This document shows positions 43,029-52,800 of a stretch of 64,000 nt of DNA, one piece after another. Both the position numbers and the translations under genes were made by a program. Source of the stretch: PALSA-607 sp036501485 (lineage in GTDB: Bacteria; Actinomycetota; Actinomycetes; Acidothermales; Acidothermaceae); assembly GCA_036501485.1 (NCBI GenBank), contig DASYAG010000012.1, forward strand, positions 13,946 through 77,945. Reading direction: 5' to 3'. The notes under the pieces were generated by a model that saw only the letters and a list, made by a program, of their open reading frames with translations, searched no databases and had not been told where the DNA came from. Within the stretch, counting starts at the first letter, position 1, and the number at the start of each line of letters is the position of its first letter.

Positions 43029-43670
43029 ATGAGCAGGTCTAACCAGCGAGCGTTTGCCGCTGTCGGCACGGTTGTCCTGATTGGGCTGTGCGTCGGGGCC
43101 TTCCTCTTCGGCAAACACGCGGGTAGCAGGAAGGCTTCGCTGCCCGCCGCACCGACGACCTCACCTTCGCCGTCGGCCGCGTCCGCTTCATCAGCGTCGA
43201 CGTCATCAGTGTCGACGGCGTCGGCCGGCGCGCTTGCTCCGCCGTCCGCGACGGTTGCGGTTTCGTCTGCCGCCGCACCTGCCGGGCCGTCGATCACCAT
43301 TCCGGTGCAGACCTCGGTGTCGTTGTCGTCTGCCGGGGAGAACCCGGCCGTGTTGGTACCGACGTCGTGCACGATCACCGGTGGTGTGGCGACCGCAACG
43401 GGCACGTTCAACCGCGACTTCTATGCCGAAAGCAATGTGCGGGTCGGTGATGTGGTCGAGCTGTACGTGTACTCCGGCCCGGGTCCGACGACCCCAACCG
43501 GAACCCAGCTCGCCGACGTCGGCTCCGAAAAGACGGTGCCAGTTGGCGGAACCGGATCGTGGCAGGTCAGCGTTCCGATGGACCCAGAGCTTGCATCGGC
43601 TCCCGCGCAATGCCGAGTCGCTGTGCAGTCGACGCACGCGTTCATGGGTGCCGGTGACGCGGGCGGGTAA
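43029..43670 (+). CDS. Membrane-anchored hypothetical protein with Ser/Ala-rich linker
   Basis: 213 residues. One N-terminal hydrophobic segment (VGTVVLIGLCVGAFLFG, about 12-28) is followed by a Ser/Thr/Ala/Pro-rich stalk (about 35-95) and a C-terminal beta-rich domain (GVATATGTFNRDFYAESNVRVGDVVELYVY in overview). Probably exposed outside the membrane. I do not recognise the domain. It ends 5 bp from the stop of a convergent lipoprotein gene. Confidence 0.7.
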   Translation: MSRSNQRAFAAVGTVVLIGLCVGAFLFGKHAGSRKASLPAAPTTSPSPSAASASSASTSSVSTASAGALAPPSATVAVSSAAAPAGPSITIPVQTSVSLSSAGENPAVLVPTSCTITGGVATATGTFNRDFYAESNVRVGDVVELYVYSGPGPTTPTGTQLADVGSEKTVPVGGTGSWQVSVPMDPELASAPAQCRVAVQSTHAFMGAGDAGG

Positions 43671-43675
43671 CGCAC

Positions 43676-44506
43676 TTAGCTGCTGGTTGCAGGGCTCGCT
43701 GGGCTCAGTGGTCCCGCACTCAGCGGTGCGCCGCTCGATGCGGGCGCGCTACTTGCGGCGGCCGAACTGATCGGTGACGGAGACGCGGGGAGCGCGAACT
43801 CGCTCTGTACGGGTGCGGTCGTCAGGGCAGTCAGTTCGAGCACGTTCGAGCGGAACTGCGCGCGGGTCAGCACGCCGGCCGAGCTGAAGCAGTACGTGCC
43901 GGGCGATACCCCGTCGGGCGCAGCGATCAGTGCGAAGCAGGACGATGCGGGGATTCCGTTCGCCGCCGGCCGCGGTGCCTCGAGGGAGACGGTCAGGTCG
44001 ACACCTTGCGCCAACGTGTCGAGCGTCGTGGTGAACAGGGCCTGCCCCGATGGGTTGACGTTCGCCGGCACCGGGTCGCCCGGCCCTGCCAGCGTCAGGC
44101 AGGTCGGCGTCCCGGCGGTTGGCAGGTTGCAGGTATAGGTGCCAGTCGGGTCGACCTGGATCACCACGCGCCCGTCGGCCTCGCTGACGTCGAGCCGGGT
44201 GCTCGTCGGGGTGCGGTAGGCCTTGATGGTGCTCGCCCGCGGCGGATTGTCAGAGCTGTCGGCGGAGTAGGTCCCGGTGTATTGCGCGGCACGGGCGATG
44301 GCGGCGATCGCAGCCAGCTGCGCTGCGGCGGTCGGACCAGAAGAGGACGCCAGCAGGGACGGCGGGGGTGGTGCGGCATGCGAATGGCTGCTGCACCCAG
44401 AAGCGAGCGCCAAAACCGTGCCAAAACTGACCGCGAGAATCGCGACATTGGGCCGCCCGGAAGATCTTCCGCGCGTGCCTACCGCCTCGCCCCGGACGAA
44501 ATCCAC
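43676..44506 (-). CDS. Putative lipoprotein of unknown function
   Basis: 276 residues. A signal peptide with lipobox LASGC (Cys38) and an Ala/Pro/Ser-rich mature start are followed by a folded region with TRLDVSEADGRVVIQVDPTGTYTCNL and paired cysteines. This pattern resembles small sigma-regulated outer lipoproteins, but I do not recognise a family. The C-terminal ~35 residues are Ser/Ala/Pro-rich. Divergent from the aspartokinase gene. Confidence 0.75.
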   Translation of the reverse strand: MDFVRGEAVGTRGRSSGRPNVAILAVSFGTVLALASGCSSHSHAAPPPPSLLASSSGPTAAAQLAAIAAIARAAQYTGTYSADSSDNPPRASTIKAYRTPTSTRLDVSEADGRVVIQVDPTGTYTCNLPTAGTPTCLTLAGPGDPVPANVNPSGQALFTTTLDTLAQGVDLTVSLEAPRPAANGIPASSCFALIAAPDGVSPGTYCFSSAGVLTRAQFRSNVLELTALTTAPVQSEFALPASPSPISSAAASSAPASSGAPLSAGPLSPASPATSS

Positions 44507-44571
44507 AGGGTCAGGCTAACGGGCCCCGGTAGACTTGCCCTCGGTCATCCCTGCCAAGGAGTTGCTTGCTC

Positions 44572-45840
44572 GTGGGCGTCGTCGTCCAAAAATACGGTGG
44601 CTCGTCCGTCGCCGACGCTGAGCGCATCAAGAAGGTCGCGCAGCGGATCGTCGCGACCCGCAAGGACGGTCACGACGTGTGCGTGGTCGTTTCCGCGATG
44701 GGTGACGACACCGACAAGCTTCTCGACCTCGCCGCGCAAGTGTCGCCGCTGCCGCCCGCGCGCGAGCTCGACATGCTGCTCACCGCCGGTGAGCGCATCT
44801 CGATGGCGCTGCTGGCGATGGCGATCGCGAACCTCGGGATGAAGGCCCGGTCCTTCACCGGCAGCCAGGCCGGCGTGATCACCGATTCCACGCACGGCAG
44901 GGCGCAGATCATCGACGTTGCGCCGGGCCGGATCCGCGAGGCGCTCGACCAGGGCGACATCGCGATCGTCGCCGGCTTCCAGGGCGTCTCGCAAGACACC
45001 AAGGACGTCACAACTTTGGGTCGCGGCGGGTCTGACACCACGGCGGTCGCGCTGGCGGTCGCGCTGGGTGCCGACGTTTGCGAGATTTACACGGACGTCG
45101 ATGGGGTGTTCACCGCGGATCCGCGGATTGTGCCGACCGCGCGACGCATCGACCGGATCTCCTACGAAGAGATGCTCGAGATGGCCGCGGCGGGCGCCAA
45201 GATCCTGCACCTGCGATGTGTCGAGTACGCCCGGCGTTATGCACTACCGATCCACGTCCGATCGTCGTTCTCGACGAAGACCGGGACGTGGATCGTCCAG
45301 ATACCTCCGGAGGAAGCTATGGAAGCCCCCATCATCTCCGGCGTCGCGCACGAGCGCGGCGAAGCGAAGATCACCGTGGTCGGGGTGCCGGACAAGCCGG
45401 GTGAGGCCGCGCAGATCTTCACCGTGGTCGCCGACGCGGGCGTGAACATCGACATGATCGTGCAGAACGTGTCGTCTGTCGCGACGGGACTCACCGACAT
45501 TACGTTCACGCTGCCCAGCACCGATCTGCCTGCAGCAGTCGCCGCCTTGTCGCGCGCGCAAGCACAGATCGGGTTCGAGTCGCTGCAGTCCGACGACCAG
45601 ATCGGCAAGGTCTCGCTCGTTGGTGCAGGAATGCGGACGCATCCCGGTGTGACCGCACGCTTTCTCACCGCATTGGCGGACGCCGGGATCAACGTCGAGA
45701 TGATCTCAACGTCGCAGATTCGCATCTCTGTCGTTGTGCGCGAGGACGAGCTGCCGATTGCGGTCGCCGCAGTGCACAGTGCATTCGAGCTCGATTCCCG
45801 TGACGACGTGGCCACCGTTTACGGAGGGACCGGGCGATGA
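44572..45840 (+). CDS. lysC: Aspartokinase (alpha chain)
   Basis: 422 residues. Phosphorylates aspartate, the first step to lysine, diaminopimelate, threonine and methionine. Catalytic domain with VQKYGGSSVAD, TTLGRGGSDTTAVAL and EIYTDVDGVFTADPRI, then two ACT domains for feedback control. I chose GTG 44572 (AAGGAG 10 bp upstream) over TTG 44566. asd follows with a 4-bp overlap. No lysine riboswitch is seen in the 65-bp leader; a TAGACT near 44530 may be the -10. Confidence 0.96.
   Translation: MGVVVQKYGGSSVADAERIKKVAQRIVATRKDGHDVCVVVSAMGDDTDKLLDLAAQVSPLPPARELDMLLTAGERISMALLAMAIANLGMKARSFTGSQAGVITDSTHGRAQIIDVAPGRIREALDQGDIAIVAGFQGVSQDTKDVTTLGRGGSDTTAVALAVALGADVCEIYTDVDGVFTADPRIVPTARRIDRISYEEMLEMAAAGAKILHLRCVEYARRYALPIHVRSSFSTKTGTWIVQIPPEEAMEAPIISGVAHERGEAKITVVGVPDKPGEAAQIFTVVADAGVNIDMIVQNVSSVATGLTDITFTLPSTDLPAAVAALSRAQAQIGFESLQSDDQIGKVSLVGAGMRTHPGVTARFLTALADAGINVEMISTSQIRISVVVREDELPIAVAAVHSAFELDSRDDVATVYGGTGR
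45319..45840 (+). CDS. Aspartokinase beta chain from internal start
   Basis: Within lysC an internal ATG at 45319 (MEAPIISGVAHERGEA) has a perfect GGAGG five bases upstream (45309-45313). It would yield a 173-residue protein containing only the two ACT regulatory domains. In Corynebacterium and other actinobacteria the aspartokinase is an alpha2beta2 complex made from just such an in-frame start. Residue 250 of the alpha chain corresponds. This is an alternative product, not a separate gene. Confidence 0.7.
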   Translation: MEAPIISGVAHERGEAKITVVGVPDKPGEAAQIFTVVADAGVNIDMIVQNVSSVATGLTDITFTLPSTDLPAAVAALSRAQAQIGFESLQSDDQIGKVSLVGAGMRTHPGVTARFLTALADAGINVEMISTSQIRISVVVREDELPIAVAAVHSAFELDSRDDVATVYGGTGR

Positions 45841-46898
45841 GTGGCAGCTCAGGCCGCTCGTATCGCGTAGGCGTCGTCGGAGCGACCGGCCAGGTCGGCG
45901 CGATGATGCGGCGCGTACTCGCTGAACGCGGCTTCCCGCTGTCGGAGCTCCGGTTCTTCGCTTCCGCTCGCTCGGCCGGCACGAAGTTGCCGTGGGCTGG
46001 CGTCGACATCACCGTCGAGGACGCGGAATTAGCTGACCCGTCAGGTCTCGACATCGCGCTGTTCTCCGCGGGCGCGGCAACCTCGCGTTTGCTCGCACCG
46101 AAGTTTGCCGCTGCTGGCGTGATGGTGATCGACAACTCCTCCGCGTGGCGGATGGACCCCGAGGTCCCGCTGATCGTGAGTGAAGTCAACCCACTCGAAG
46201 TGCAATCGGCGCGCAGGCGAATCATCGCGAACCCGAACTGCACAACGATGGCCGCGATGCCGGTGCTGAAGCCGCTGCACGACGAAGCAGGCCTGATTCG
46301 CCTTGTCGTCAGCACGTATCAAGCGGTGTCCGGCGCAGGACTCTCCGGCGTAGACGAACTCGACAAGCAAGTGCGTCAGGTGTACGACCGCGCCTCCGAG
46401 CTCACGCACGACGGATCGGCGGTCGAGTTCCCGACGCCGGTGAAGTTCGTGCGACCGGTCGCGTTCAACGTGCTGCCGCTGGCGGGCTCGATTGTCGACG
46501 ACGGGTCGTTCGAGACCGACGAAGAGCAGAAGCTTCGCAACGAGAGCCGCAAGATCCTGGGCATCCCGGCGCTGCTCGTGTCGGGCACCTGCGTGCGCGT
46601 GCCGGTGTTCACCGGACACTCGCTGTCGATCAACGCCGAGTTCTCACGCGCCTTGCCCGTCGCGCGGGCGTTGGAGTTGCTCGCCGACGCCCCCGGCGTT
46701 GAACTGACCGCGATCCCCACTCCGCTGCAAGCCGCCGGAGCCGACCCCAGTTTCGTCGGACGCGTCCGCCAAGACCCCGGGGTCGACGGGTCGCGCGGGC
46801 TCGCGCTGTTCGTCAGCAACGACAATCTCCGCAAGGGCGCGGCGCTCAACGCCGTGCAAATCGCCGAACTCGTCGCCGCTGACCTCGCTGCGCGGTAA
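45837..46898 (+). CDS. asd: Aspartate-semialdehyde dehydrogenase
   Basis: 353 residues. NADPH-dependent reduction of aspartyl phosphate. Nucleotide-binding GATGQVGAMM, active-site Cys135 in NPNCTTMAAMP, and the GAGLSGVDEL and HSLSINAEFSR segments are present. Starts within the lysC stop (ATGA), so the two are translationally coupled. Its 3' end is overlapped in antisense by the HTH gene frame. Confidence 0.97.
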   Translation: MSGSSGRSYRVGVVGATGQVGAMMRRVLAERGFPLSELRFFASARSAGTKLPWAGVDITVEDAELADPSGLDIALFSAGAATSRLLAPKFAAAGVMVIDNSSAWRMDPEVPLIVSEVNPLEVQSARRRIIANPNCTTMAAMPVLKPLHDEAGLIRLVVSTYQAVSGAGLSGVDELDKQVRQVYDRASELTHDGSAVEFPTPVKFVRPVAFNVLPLAGSIVDDGSFETDEEQKLRNESRKILGIPALLVSGTCVRVPVFTGHSLSINAEFSRALPVARALELLADAPGVELTAIPTPLQAAGADPSFVGRVRQDPGVDGSRGLALFVSNDNLRKGAALNAVQIAELVAADLAAR

Positions 46899-47342
46899 CG
46901 CTCGTTCGGGAGCCGCCGTAACCGTGCGTTCGAGTTCGCGAGCGGTTCTTTCGCGCCGCCAATCTCGGTACCAGCGGCTCCGGTCAAAGGTGTAAGCGGG
47001 AGTCTTGCCAGCAAACATCGGCCATCCGTCGCCCCACCAGTCTTCTTTCCCCTCGCGTACATCTAGGTGCGCAGGAAATCGCCGATGCCCGCGGTCAACA
47101 CGCTTCGCCTGTTCGATGCTCTCCGGGTGGACTTCGCGTCCATTGTCATCAACCACGATGAGATGCAGCCCCACTGCTTCGAGGAGGCGCGCGAATTGCT
47201 CCACCCGCGCACATTGCGGGGTTAGTTCCGTCTTGGTGACGACGTGATGCGGTACGCCAGCGCGCATCGCGAGCTCGCGTTGGCTCAGATCGGCGATGGC
47301 ACGCGCAGCCCGGAGGTAACGATCTGCAGGAAATTCGCTCAC
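46644..47342 (-). CDS. XRE-family helix-turn-helix protein, with frame running into asd
   Basis: 232 residues as an open frame. An XRE-type helix-turn-helix lies at residues ~8-62 (RYLRAARAIADLSQRELAMRAGVPHHVVTKTE in overview). The region to about residue 145 (FAGKTPAYTFDRSRWYRDWRRER) looks like a normal small actinobacterial regulator. The last ~85 residues are encoded antisense to the 3' end of asd and have shadow-like composition. The natural stop may have been lost. The start ATG at 47342 is well placed. Its target is unknown. Confidence 0.7.
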   Translation of the reverse strand: MSEFPADRYLRAARAIADLSQRELAMRAGVPHHVVTKTELTPQCARVEQFARLLEAVGLHLIVVDDNGREVHPESIEQAKRVDRGHRRFPAHLDVREGKEDWWGDGWPMFAGKTPAYTFDRSRWYRDWRRERTARELERTVTAAPERALPRSEVSGDEFGDLHGVERRALAEIVVADEQREPARPVDPGVLADASDETGVGSGGLQRSGDRGQFNAGGVGEQLQRPRDGQGA

Positions 47343-47442
47343 GAGACAGCGTTACCTAGATTCGCACCCAGCGACACTGTCTCCGGTGCGTGGTGCTTAC
47401 CGAAGCGCGCTTGTGGACAGCCGGCGCATCGCTCCAGGGAGC

Positions 47443-47559
47443 GCTTTGCTCTGCTCCTGTACCGCACCAGAGCTGCTCTGCCGCTGTAGCGCACCAGAGC
47501 TGCTCTGCTCCCATACCGCACCAGAACTGCTCTGCTCCTGTAGTGGAGCAGAGCAAAGC
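47443..47559. repeat. Inverted-repeat-bounded 27-bp-unit element, copy B (117 bp)
   Basis: Bounded by the same 13-bp inverted repeats as copy A: GCTTTGCTCTGCT (47443-47455) and AGCAGAGCAAAGC (47547-47559). Between them are three diverged 27-bp units, one more than copy A, and 117-90 is exactly 27. On the minus strand each unit begins GGAGCAGAGCAG and contains a CAGAG-CAG-CTCTG mini-hairpin. The flanking gap 47343-47610 holds nothing else I can support. Small frames through it (for example minus 47556-47356) look like translated repeat, not genes. Confidence 0.85.
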
Positions 47560-47610
47560 ATCGGCGGGAGAGTTCCTGGACGGCCGACCGATCCCGTGGC
47601 TGGCTGGCCG

Positions 47611-49434
47611 TTAGTCCATTCCGAGGTGGGTGAGGGCGAAGTTGAGTTGGGCTTCGGTTTGGCGGATGCGTTCGTCGACTACGAGCGAGCCGTGGCCGGC
47701 GTCGAAGCGGTAGACCGAGAAGTCGGCTCCGCGGTCGCGTAGGCGGTCCAAGTAATTTTCGATTTGCCGGATCGGGCAGCGCGGGTCGTTTGCGCCCGCC
47801 GAGATGAAGACGGGTGCTTTTACGTCGTCCACGTAGGTAATCGGTGACGACTGCGTATAACGATCGGGCACCTCTTCGGGGGTCCCCCCGAAGAGTGAGC
47901 GGTCGAACGCGCGCAGCCCTTCCATTTCATCTTCGTAGGCGGCGACGTAGTCGGCGACCGGTACTCCTGCGACACCAACTGACCAGGCGTCGGGGGTGAG
48001 TCCGACGCCGAGCAGCGTGAGGTAGCCGCCCCATGATCCGCCTGCGAGGACGATGCGCGACGGGTCGGAAAGGCCCGACTCCACTGCCCAATCCCGTACG
48101 GCAAGAAGATCCTCGAGTTCGGTGAGTCCGACGCGATGTTCGATCGCGTCGCGCCACGCGGAGCCGTAACCGGTCGAACCGCGGTAGTTGACCCGGATGA
48201 CGACGAAGCCCGAGTCGACCCACGCCGCGACTCCAGGGAAGAACGCGTCAGTGTCGTGCGCGGTCGGGCCGCCGTGCACGATGAACACCGTCGGCAATGG
48301 GACGGCAGGTGCGCCATCAAGCACGACGGTGTCGATCGGCTTGGAGACGAGCGCGTGGATAGGCCCACCCGGGCCTTCAACCCACGCATCGGAGACCGCC
48401 ACGGATTCGGGTGCAACCTCGCCGGGTGGGCGGATCACGACGTGTCCCTGCGAATCGCGGACCGCGGGCGGCTCGGCACCCGACGACCAGATGAACTCCA
48501 CGACGCCATCAGGTCGCGCCGTGGCTCCTGCGATTGTTCCGGCAGGAATTTCGATGGGGTGTAGTGATTCGGTGGCGAGGTCGTAGCGATACAGCGAACT
48601 ACGCGCCTCGTACTCCTGCAGGACGAGTAGCGCAGACGCGTCGGCGAACCAATGTGCGGAAACGTCGCCTGGCAGGTCGAACGCGAGGGTTTGTTCGGCG
48701 CCGGAGTTGACGTCCCAAATGAACGGCATCCACCGTCCGAGACGCTCGTGCCGACAGATCAATCGCGAGTCGCCAGCGACGGGCGCGAAGGCGACTCCTT
48801 CGAGACCACGGCCAGGACCGTCGTAGAGATCGGCCACAGCTGCGCCGTCCGCCACTTTGAGAACCCGCAGCGCCGGGTGGCGAGTGTCGCCGTGCTCGCT
48901 GTGTTCGATCGCGACGAGCGCGGCGTCGCGGGAGAGCGCGATGACGCTCGCGTGCTGGGCGTGCGAGTAGAGCAGTCGCGCGTCGGCGTCGGGCAATGTT
49001 GCGTAGATAGCCGCGCCGTCGTCTGTCGAGCGACCGATGATCGCGAGACCGTCGGGGCCTAGGGAGAGTCCGCTCGGATAAGACGGCGCGAGGCCGGGCA
49101 CGGCCTCCGGGGCTGAGCCGCCGCTAGTGAGGTGGTAGTCGAACGGAATCTTGCGCCACACACCGAACTCGTCGCCGTCACGGTCGTCGAACCACCAGAT
49201 CCACTCGCCGGTTGGGTCGATCGTGCCCAGAGTGGTCCCGGTCGCGCGATCGGTGACCTGATGGGTTGCTCCGGTGGTGCGGTCCCAGGTGTAGATCTCG
49301 AACGTCCCGCTGGCGTTACTGACGAAGACGCAATGGTCGGGGTGTTGAAGTGCCCACTCGGGCAGCGTCATGCGCGCGGCGTGGAAGCGTGCTTTCCACC
49401 GCGTTTCGGACGGGGAGTCCGTCGCAGCGGTCAT
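47611..49434 (-). CDS. Prolyl oligopeptidase family (S9) peptidase
   Basis: 607 residues from ATG 49434. An N-terminal beta-propeller-like region (about 1-370) leads to an alpha/beta-hydrolase domain with nucleophile Ser467 (GGSWGG), Asp550 (AGANDPRCP) and His581 (FDAGHGS), and the oxyanion region HGGPTAHD. Cleaves short peptides after proline-like or other residues, probably in the cytoplasm as no signal peptide is present. The start overlaps the stop of the 90-residue Cys-rich gene by 4 bp (ATGA), so the two are coupled. Confidence 0.93.
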   Translation of the reverse strand: MTAATDSPSETRWKARFHAARMTLPEWALQHPDHCVFVSNASGTFEIYTWDRTTGATHQVTDRATGTTLGTIDPTGEWIWWFDDRDGDEFGVWRKIPFDYHLTSGGSAPEAVPGLAPSYPSGLSLGPDGLAIIGRSTDDGAAIYATLPDADARLLYSHAQHASVIALSRDAALVAIEHSEHGDTRHPALRVLKVADGAAVADLYDGPGRGLEGVAFAPVAGDSRLICRHERLGRWMPFIWDVNSGAEQTLAFDLPGDVSAHWFADASALLVLQEYEARSSLYRYDLATESLHPIEIPAGTIAGATARPDGVVEFIWSSGAEPPAVRDSQGHVVIRPPGEVAPESVAVSDAWVEGPGGPIHALVSKPIDTVVLDGAPAVPLPTVFIVHGGPTAHDTDAFFPGVAAWVDSGFVVIRVNYRGSTGYGSAWRDAIEHRVGLTELEDLLAVRDWAVESGLSDPSRIVLAGGSWGGYLTLLGVGLTPDAWSVGVAGVPVADYVAAYEDEMEGLRAFDRSLFGGTPEEVPDRYTQSSPITYVDDVKAPVFISAGANDPRCPIRQIENYLDRLRDRGADFSVYRFDAGHGSLVVDERIRQTEAQLNFALTHLGMD

Positions 49435-49703
49435 TCGGGATTTTGCGGACGCGAAACGCCGCGGCCGATACCGAAGGCGCGAGCCCATCGACGTCCCGGC
49501 CTCTTGCTGTTCTCCCAGGCCAGCGCGCACATCGCGCATGCATCCTGAGGCGGCCGGTCGGAGCACTCACCTTCGACGATCAACTCGGCTCCGCAATAGG
49601 CGGTCGTAACCGCACCGACAGAGAGGCGCGGCGGCGGGTAGCCGTGCTTCACCGGACCGATGTTCGACCAGGTCGCGGTCTCGGAAGCCGGCTGCGGGTT
49701 CAT
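49431..49703 (-). CDS. Small Cys-motif (putative zinc-binding) protein coupled to the S9 peptidase
   Basis: 90 residues. GPVKHGYPPP, TTAYCGAELIVEGECS and DACAMCALAWE give a YCG...C...CxxC pattern like DUF3039-type actinobacterial small zinc-binding proteins. The ATG at 49703 has a GGTGG at good distance. The stop TGA overlaps the peptidase ATG. It was probably overlooked in long overlapping frames. Function unknown; possibly regulatory. Confidence 0.7.
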   Translation of the reverse strand: MNPQPASETATWSNIGPVKHGYPPPRLSVGAVTTAYCGAELIVEGECSDRPPQDACAMCALAWENSKRPGRRWARAFGIGRGVSRPQNPE

Positions 49704-49806
49704 CGTGCCACCGTACGTCAGCGTCGGTGGGAGCACGAGACGGCGAGCCCCGGCACGCCCGCGCAGGCCCGTGCAAGCGGGTGCGGAGGCCCCTGAAGGC
49801 TGTACT

Positions 49807-52800
49807 GTGACCGCCATCACGATGGGGAAAGTGAGTCGACACAGATCCGCCGGCGGCCGTGGGGGCTTTGGGCTTCGGGTCCTGTTTGTCGTTGCCGCAG
49901 TCGTCTTCGCCGGCCTTGTCGTGCTCCCGCGCGGAAGTGTCGCCGCCGACCAGGTGAGCTTCCCCGCGGCCCAAGGTGAACTCGGCAGCCCTGCAACGGT
50001 GATCACCGATCCCACCGCCACGGACGGGCAGGCGGTGCAGTTCAACGCGCCCAAACCTGACAGCGCTGGGTTCGTGCACCCGGGGATTCTGGTCGATCCC
50101 TCTCAGCTCGACTTCGTCGAGAACGAGATCGCCGAAAGCGCGAGTCCGTGGACGCCGGCGCTCGCTGCGGTGAATCCGTTCTACACAAATCTCAGCTACG
50201 CGGGGGGCCCCTACGCCACCGTCGACTGCAGCGCGACACCGAAGAGCTGCACGAACGTCGTGCAAGACGCTATCGCGGCCTACACGCTTGCCTTGCTCTA
50301 CTCCTACAGCGCCGCGCCGGATCGCGCGAAGTATGCCGATGCCTCGATCGCCATCATGAACGCCTGGTCGGCGAAGCTCACGAAGGCGAACGGCAACCAG
50401 GCGCGCCTCGAGCTGGCTTGGTCGGCTGAAGTGTTTCCTCGGGCTGCCGAGATCTTGCGCTACACCTTTGCGTCTGGCCCGGGCGACCAGGTTCTCAACG
50501 TCGCCGCGTTCACCAACATGCTCAACAACGTCTACGTGCCGACCCTCATCGCCGGCGACCCCCAGTCGAACGGGAATTGGGAACTGTCGATGGCCGATGG
50601 CCTTATCAACATCGGTGTGTTCACCGACAACCGAAGCGTCTTCAACTCAGGGGTGGCGATGTGGCGCGCTCGAGTGCCCGCTTACATCTATCTGAGTACC
50701 GACAACAACGCTGATGGCCAGCCGATCGCCCCGCCGGGCGGCAACTACAGCAACCCGGCGGCGCTGACCTGCTACTGGCTCGGCCTCGGAACGAACCAGA
50801 CCAACTGCACTGTGCCAGCCGGGTTCACCTATCACGACGGCATGACCCAGGAAACCTGCCGCGACATGTCGCACCCTATGGAGGGTCTAGGTGCGATGGT
50901 GAACGCCGCCGAGACTGCTCGATTGCAAGGCGTCGATCTGTATGGCGAGCAGAAGCAGCGCATCACCGATGCCTACGAGTACGCCGCGGCGTACGACACT
51001 CAATACCTCACCACGCATGTCTGGCCGGCAAGTCCGTGCGGCGGCCAACCTGGCTCGCACTCAGGCCAGGGTGGTGACGGCACAGGCGGCAGTAGCTACA
51101 TGTTTGGCTGGGAAATCGCCTACAACGAGTATGCGAACCGGCTTGGGATCTCAATGCCGAATACTGCGGCAATGGTCGCGCGGCTCCGCCCGACTGGTGG
51201 CGTGAACGCCACCGACTGGGAGACCTTGACGAGCGTCGGAGCCTCCGCACAGAGCGGGTGTCCCGCACCCGATATCCGGTCCGGCATGGACACGATGACG
51301 GTGACCGTTCCCGCGGACGGCACGTATCAGCTGTGGTCGCGCGTGAATCCGGCAGATTCCGGCAGCACGTCCTACGCGGTCCAGGTTGATGGCGGGTGTC
51401 CGATCAACATCGGCGGCGCGACCATGCCGGCCGGCCAATGGACCTGGGCCGATTACGAGAACGGTGATCCGAGCTCGACAGTAAGTGTGTCGCTGGCGGC
51501 GGGAACGCACACACTGCAACTGATCGGCGACAGTTCAGGACTGGCGGTCGACAGTGTCATGTTCGTTGCCGATCCGACCTGTGTGCCCGTCGCTTTCGGC
51601 GACAACTGTGCGCCGTCCGTCGGTGGATCACCGGACAAGACAGCGCCGACCACAGCTGTGACCGCCCCCAATGATGGCGACACAGTCTCGGGAACAGTGC
51701 CGCTTACAGCAACCGCTGACGACGACACCGCCGTTGCGCACGTCAGCTTCCTCGTCGACGGTTCGGTCGTTGGCGACACAACGTCGGCTCCCTACACCTT
51801 GTCGTGGAACAGCACGACGGTTCCCGATGGTCAGCACACTGTGCAGTCGCGCGCCTTTGACACGTCGGGTAACAGCGCGGATTCCGAACCCATCACAGTC
51901 ACGACGACGAATGCGGATGTCACGCCGCCGTCCGCGCCAAGCGATGTGATCGCCACTGCCACGAGCGCCACATCGGTTGGCCTCACGTGGGGCGCCGCGA
52001 CCGACGATAACGGCGTGACCAAATACCTCGTGTACCGCGACGGAACGCAAGTCGGTTCGTCAACCTCGACCACCTACAGCGATACCGGGCTGACCGAGCT
52101 CACGTCCTACTCCTACACGGTTTACGCGACTGATGGCGCGGGCAACGTCGGGCCTGCTAGCGATCCCAGCACCGCGACAACTCCCGATGGAACGCCACCG
52201 ACGGCTCCGGGCAGCTTCACCGCGGCCGCATCGCCCACTCAGGTCACGCTGACCTGGACTCCAGCCACTGACAACGTCGGTGTGACGGGCTATGTGTTGA
52301 GCCGCAACGGCGTGCAAATCAGCCTGCCGACGGGTTTGACGTTCACCGACTCTGGTCTCGCAGCTGGAATCAGCTACACCTACGCACTTGCCGCCACTGA
52401 CGCTGCGGGAAACCTCGGCCCTGCCGCGACGGTCACGATTGCCGTCCCCGACGTCACGCCGCCGACCGCACCCGCGAGTCTGACAGCGGTGGCTGCATCG
52501 TCTAGCCAAGTGAACCTCACCTGGGCTGCGGCGACTGACGACGTCGGTGTGACCGGTTATATGTTGAGTCGCAATGGGGTTCAGATCAAGCAGCTGACCG
52601 GCCTGACCTACAGCGATACCGGTCTCTCGTTGGGAGTCAGCTACACGTACACAGTTGCCGCGGTCGATGCTGCCGGCAACGTTGGCCCTGCTGTGACCGC
52701 CACGACCACGACGGCGGATCTCACGCCGCCAACTGCCCCGGCGAGCTTGACCGCCGTGGTCGCCGCACCGAACGCGGTGAATCTCACATGGACTGCGGCC

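Noticed and set aside
44507..44571. Lysine riboswitch before aspartokinase
   Set aside because: The gap is only 65 bp, too short for an L-box, and no such core is seen.
47356..47556. 66-residue Cys/Trp-repeat peptide (MLCSTTGAEQFWCG start) in the 27-bp element
   Set aside because: Considered as a secreted Cys-rich peptide; the frame is just the translated repeat, lacks an RBS, and copy A gives a differently phased, unrelated peptide.
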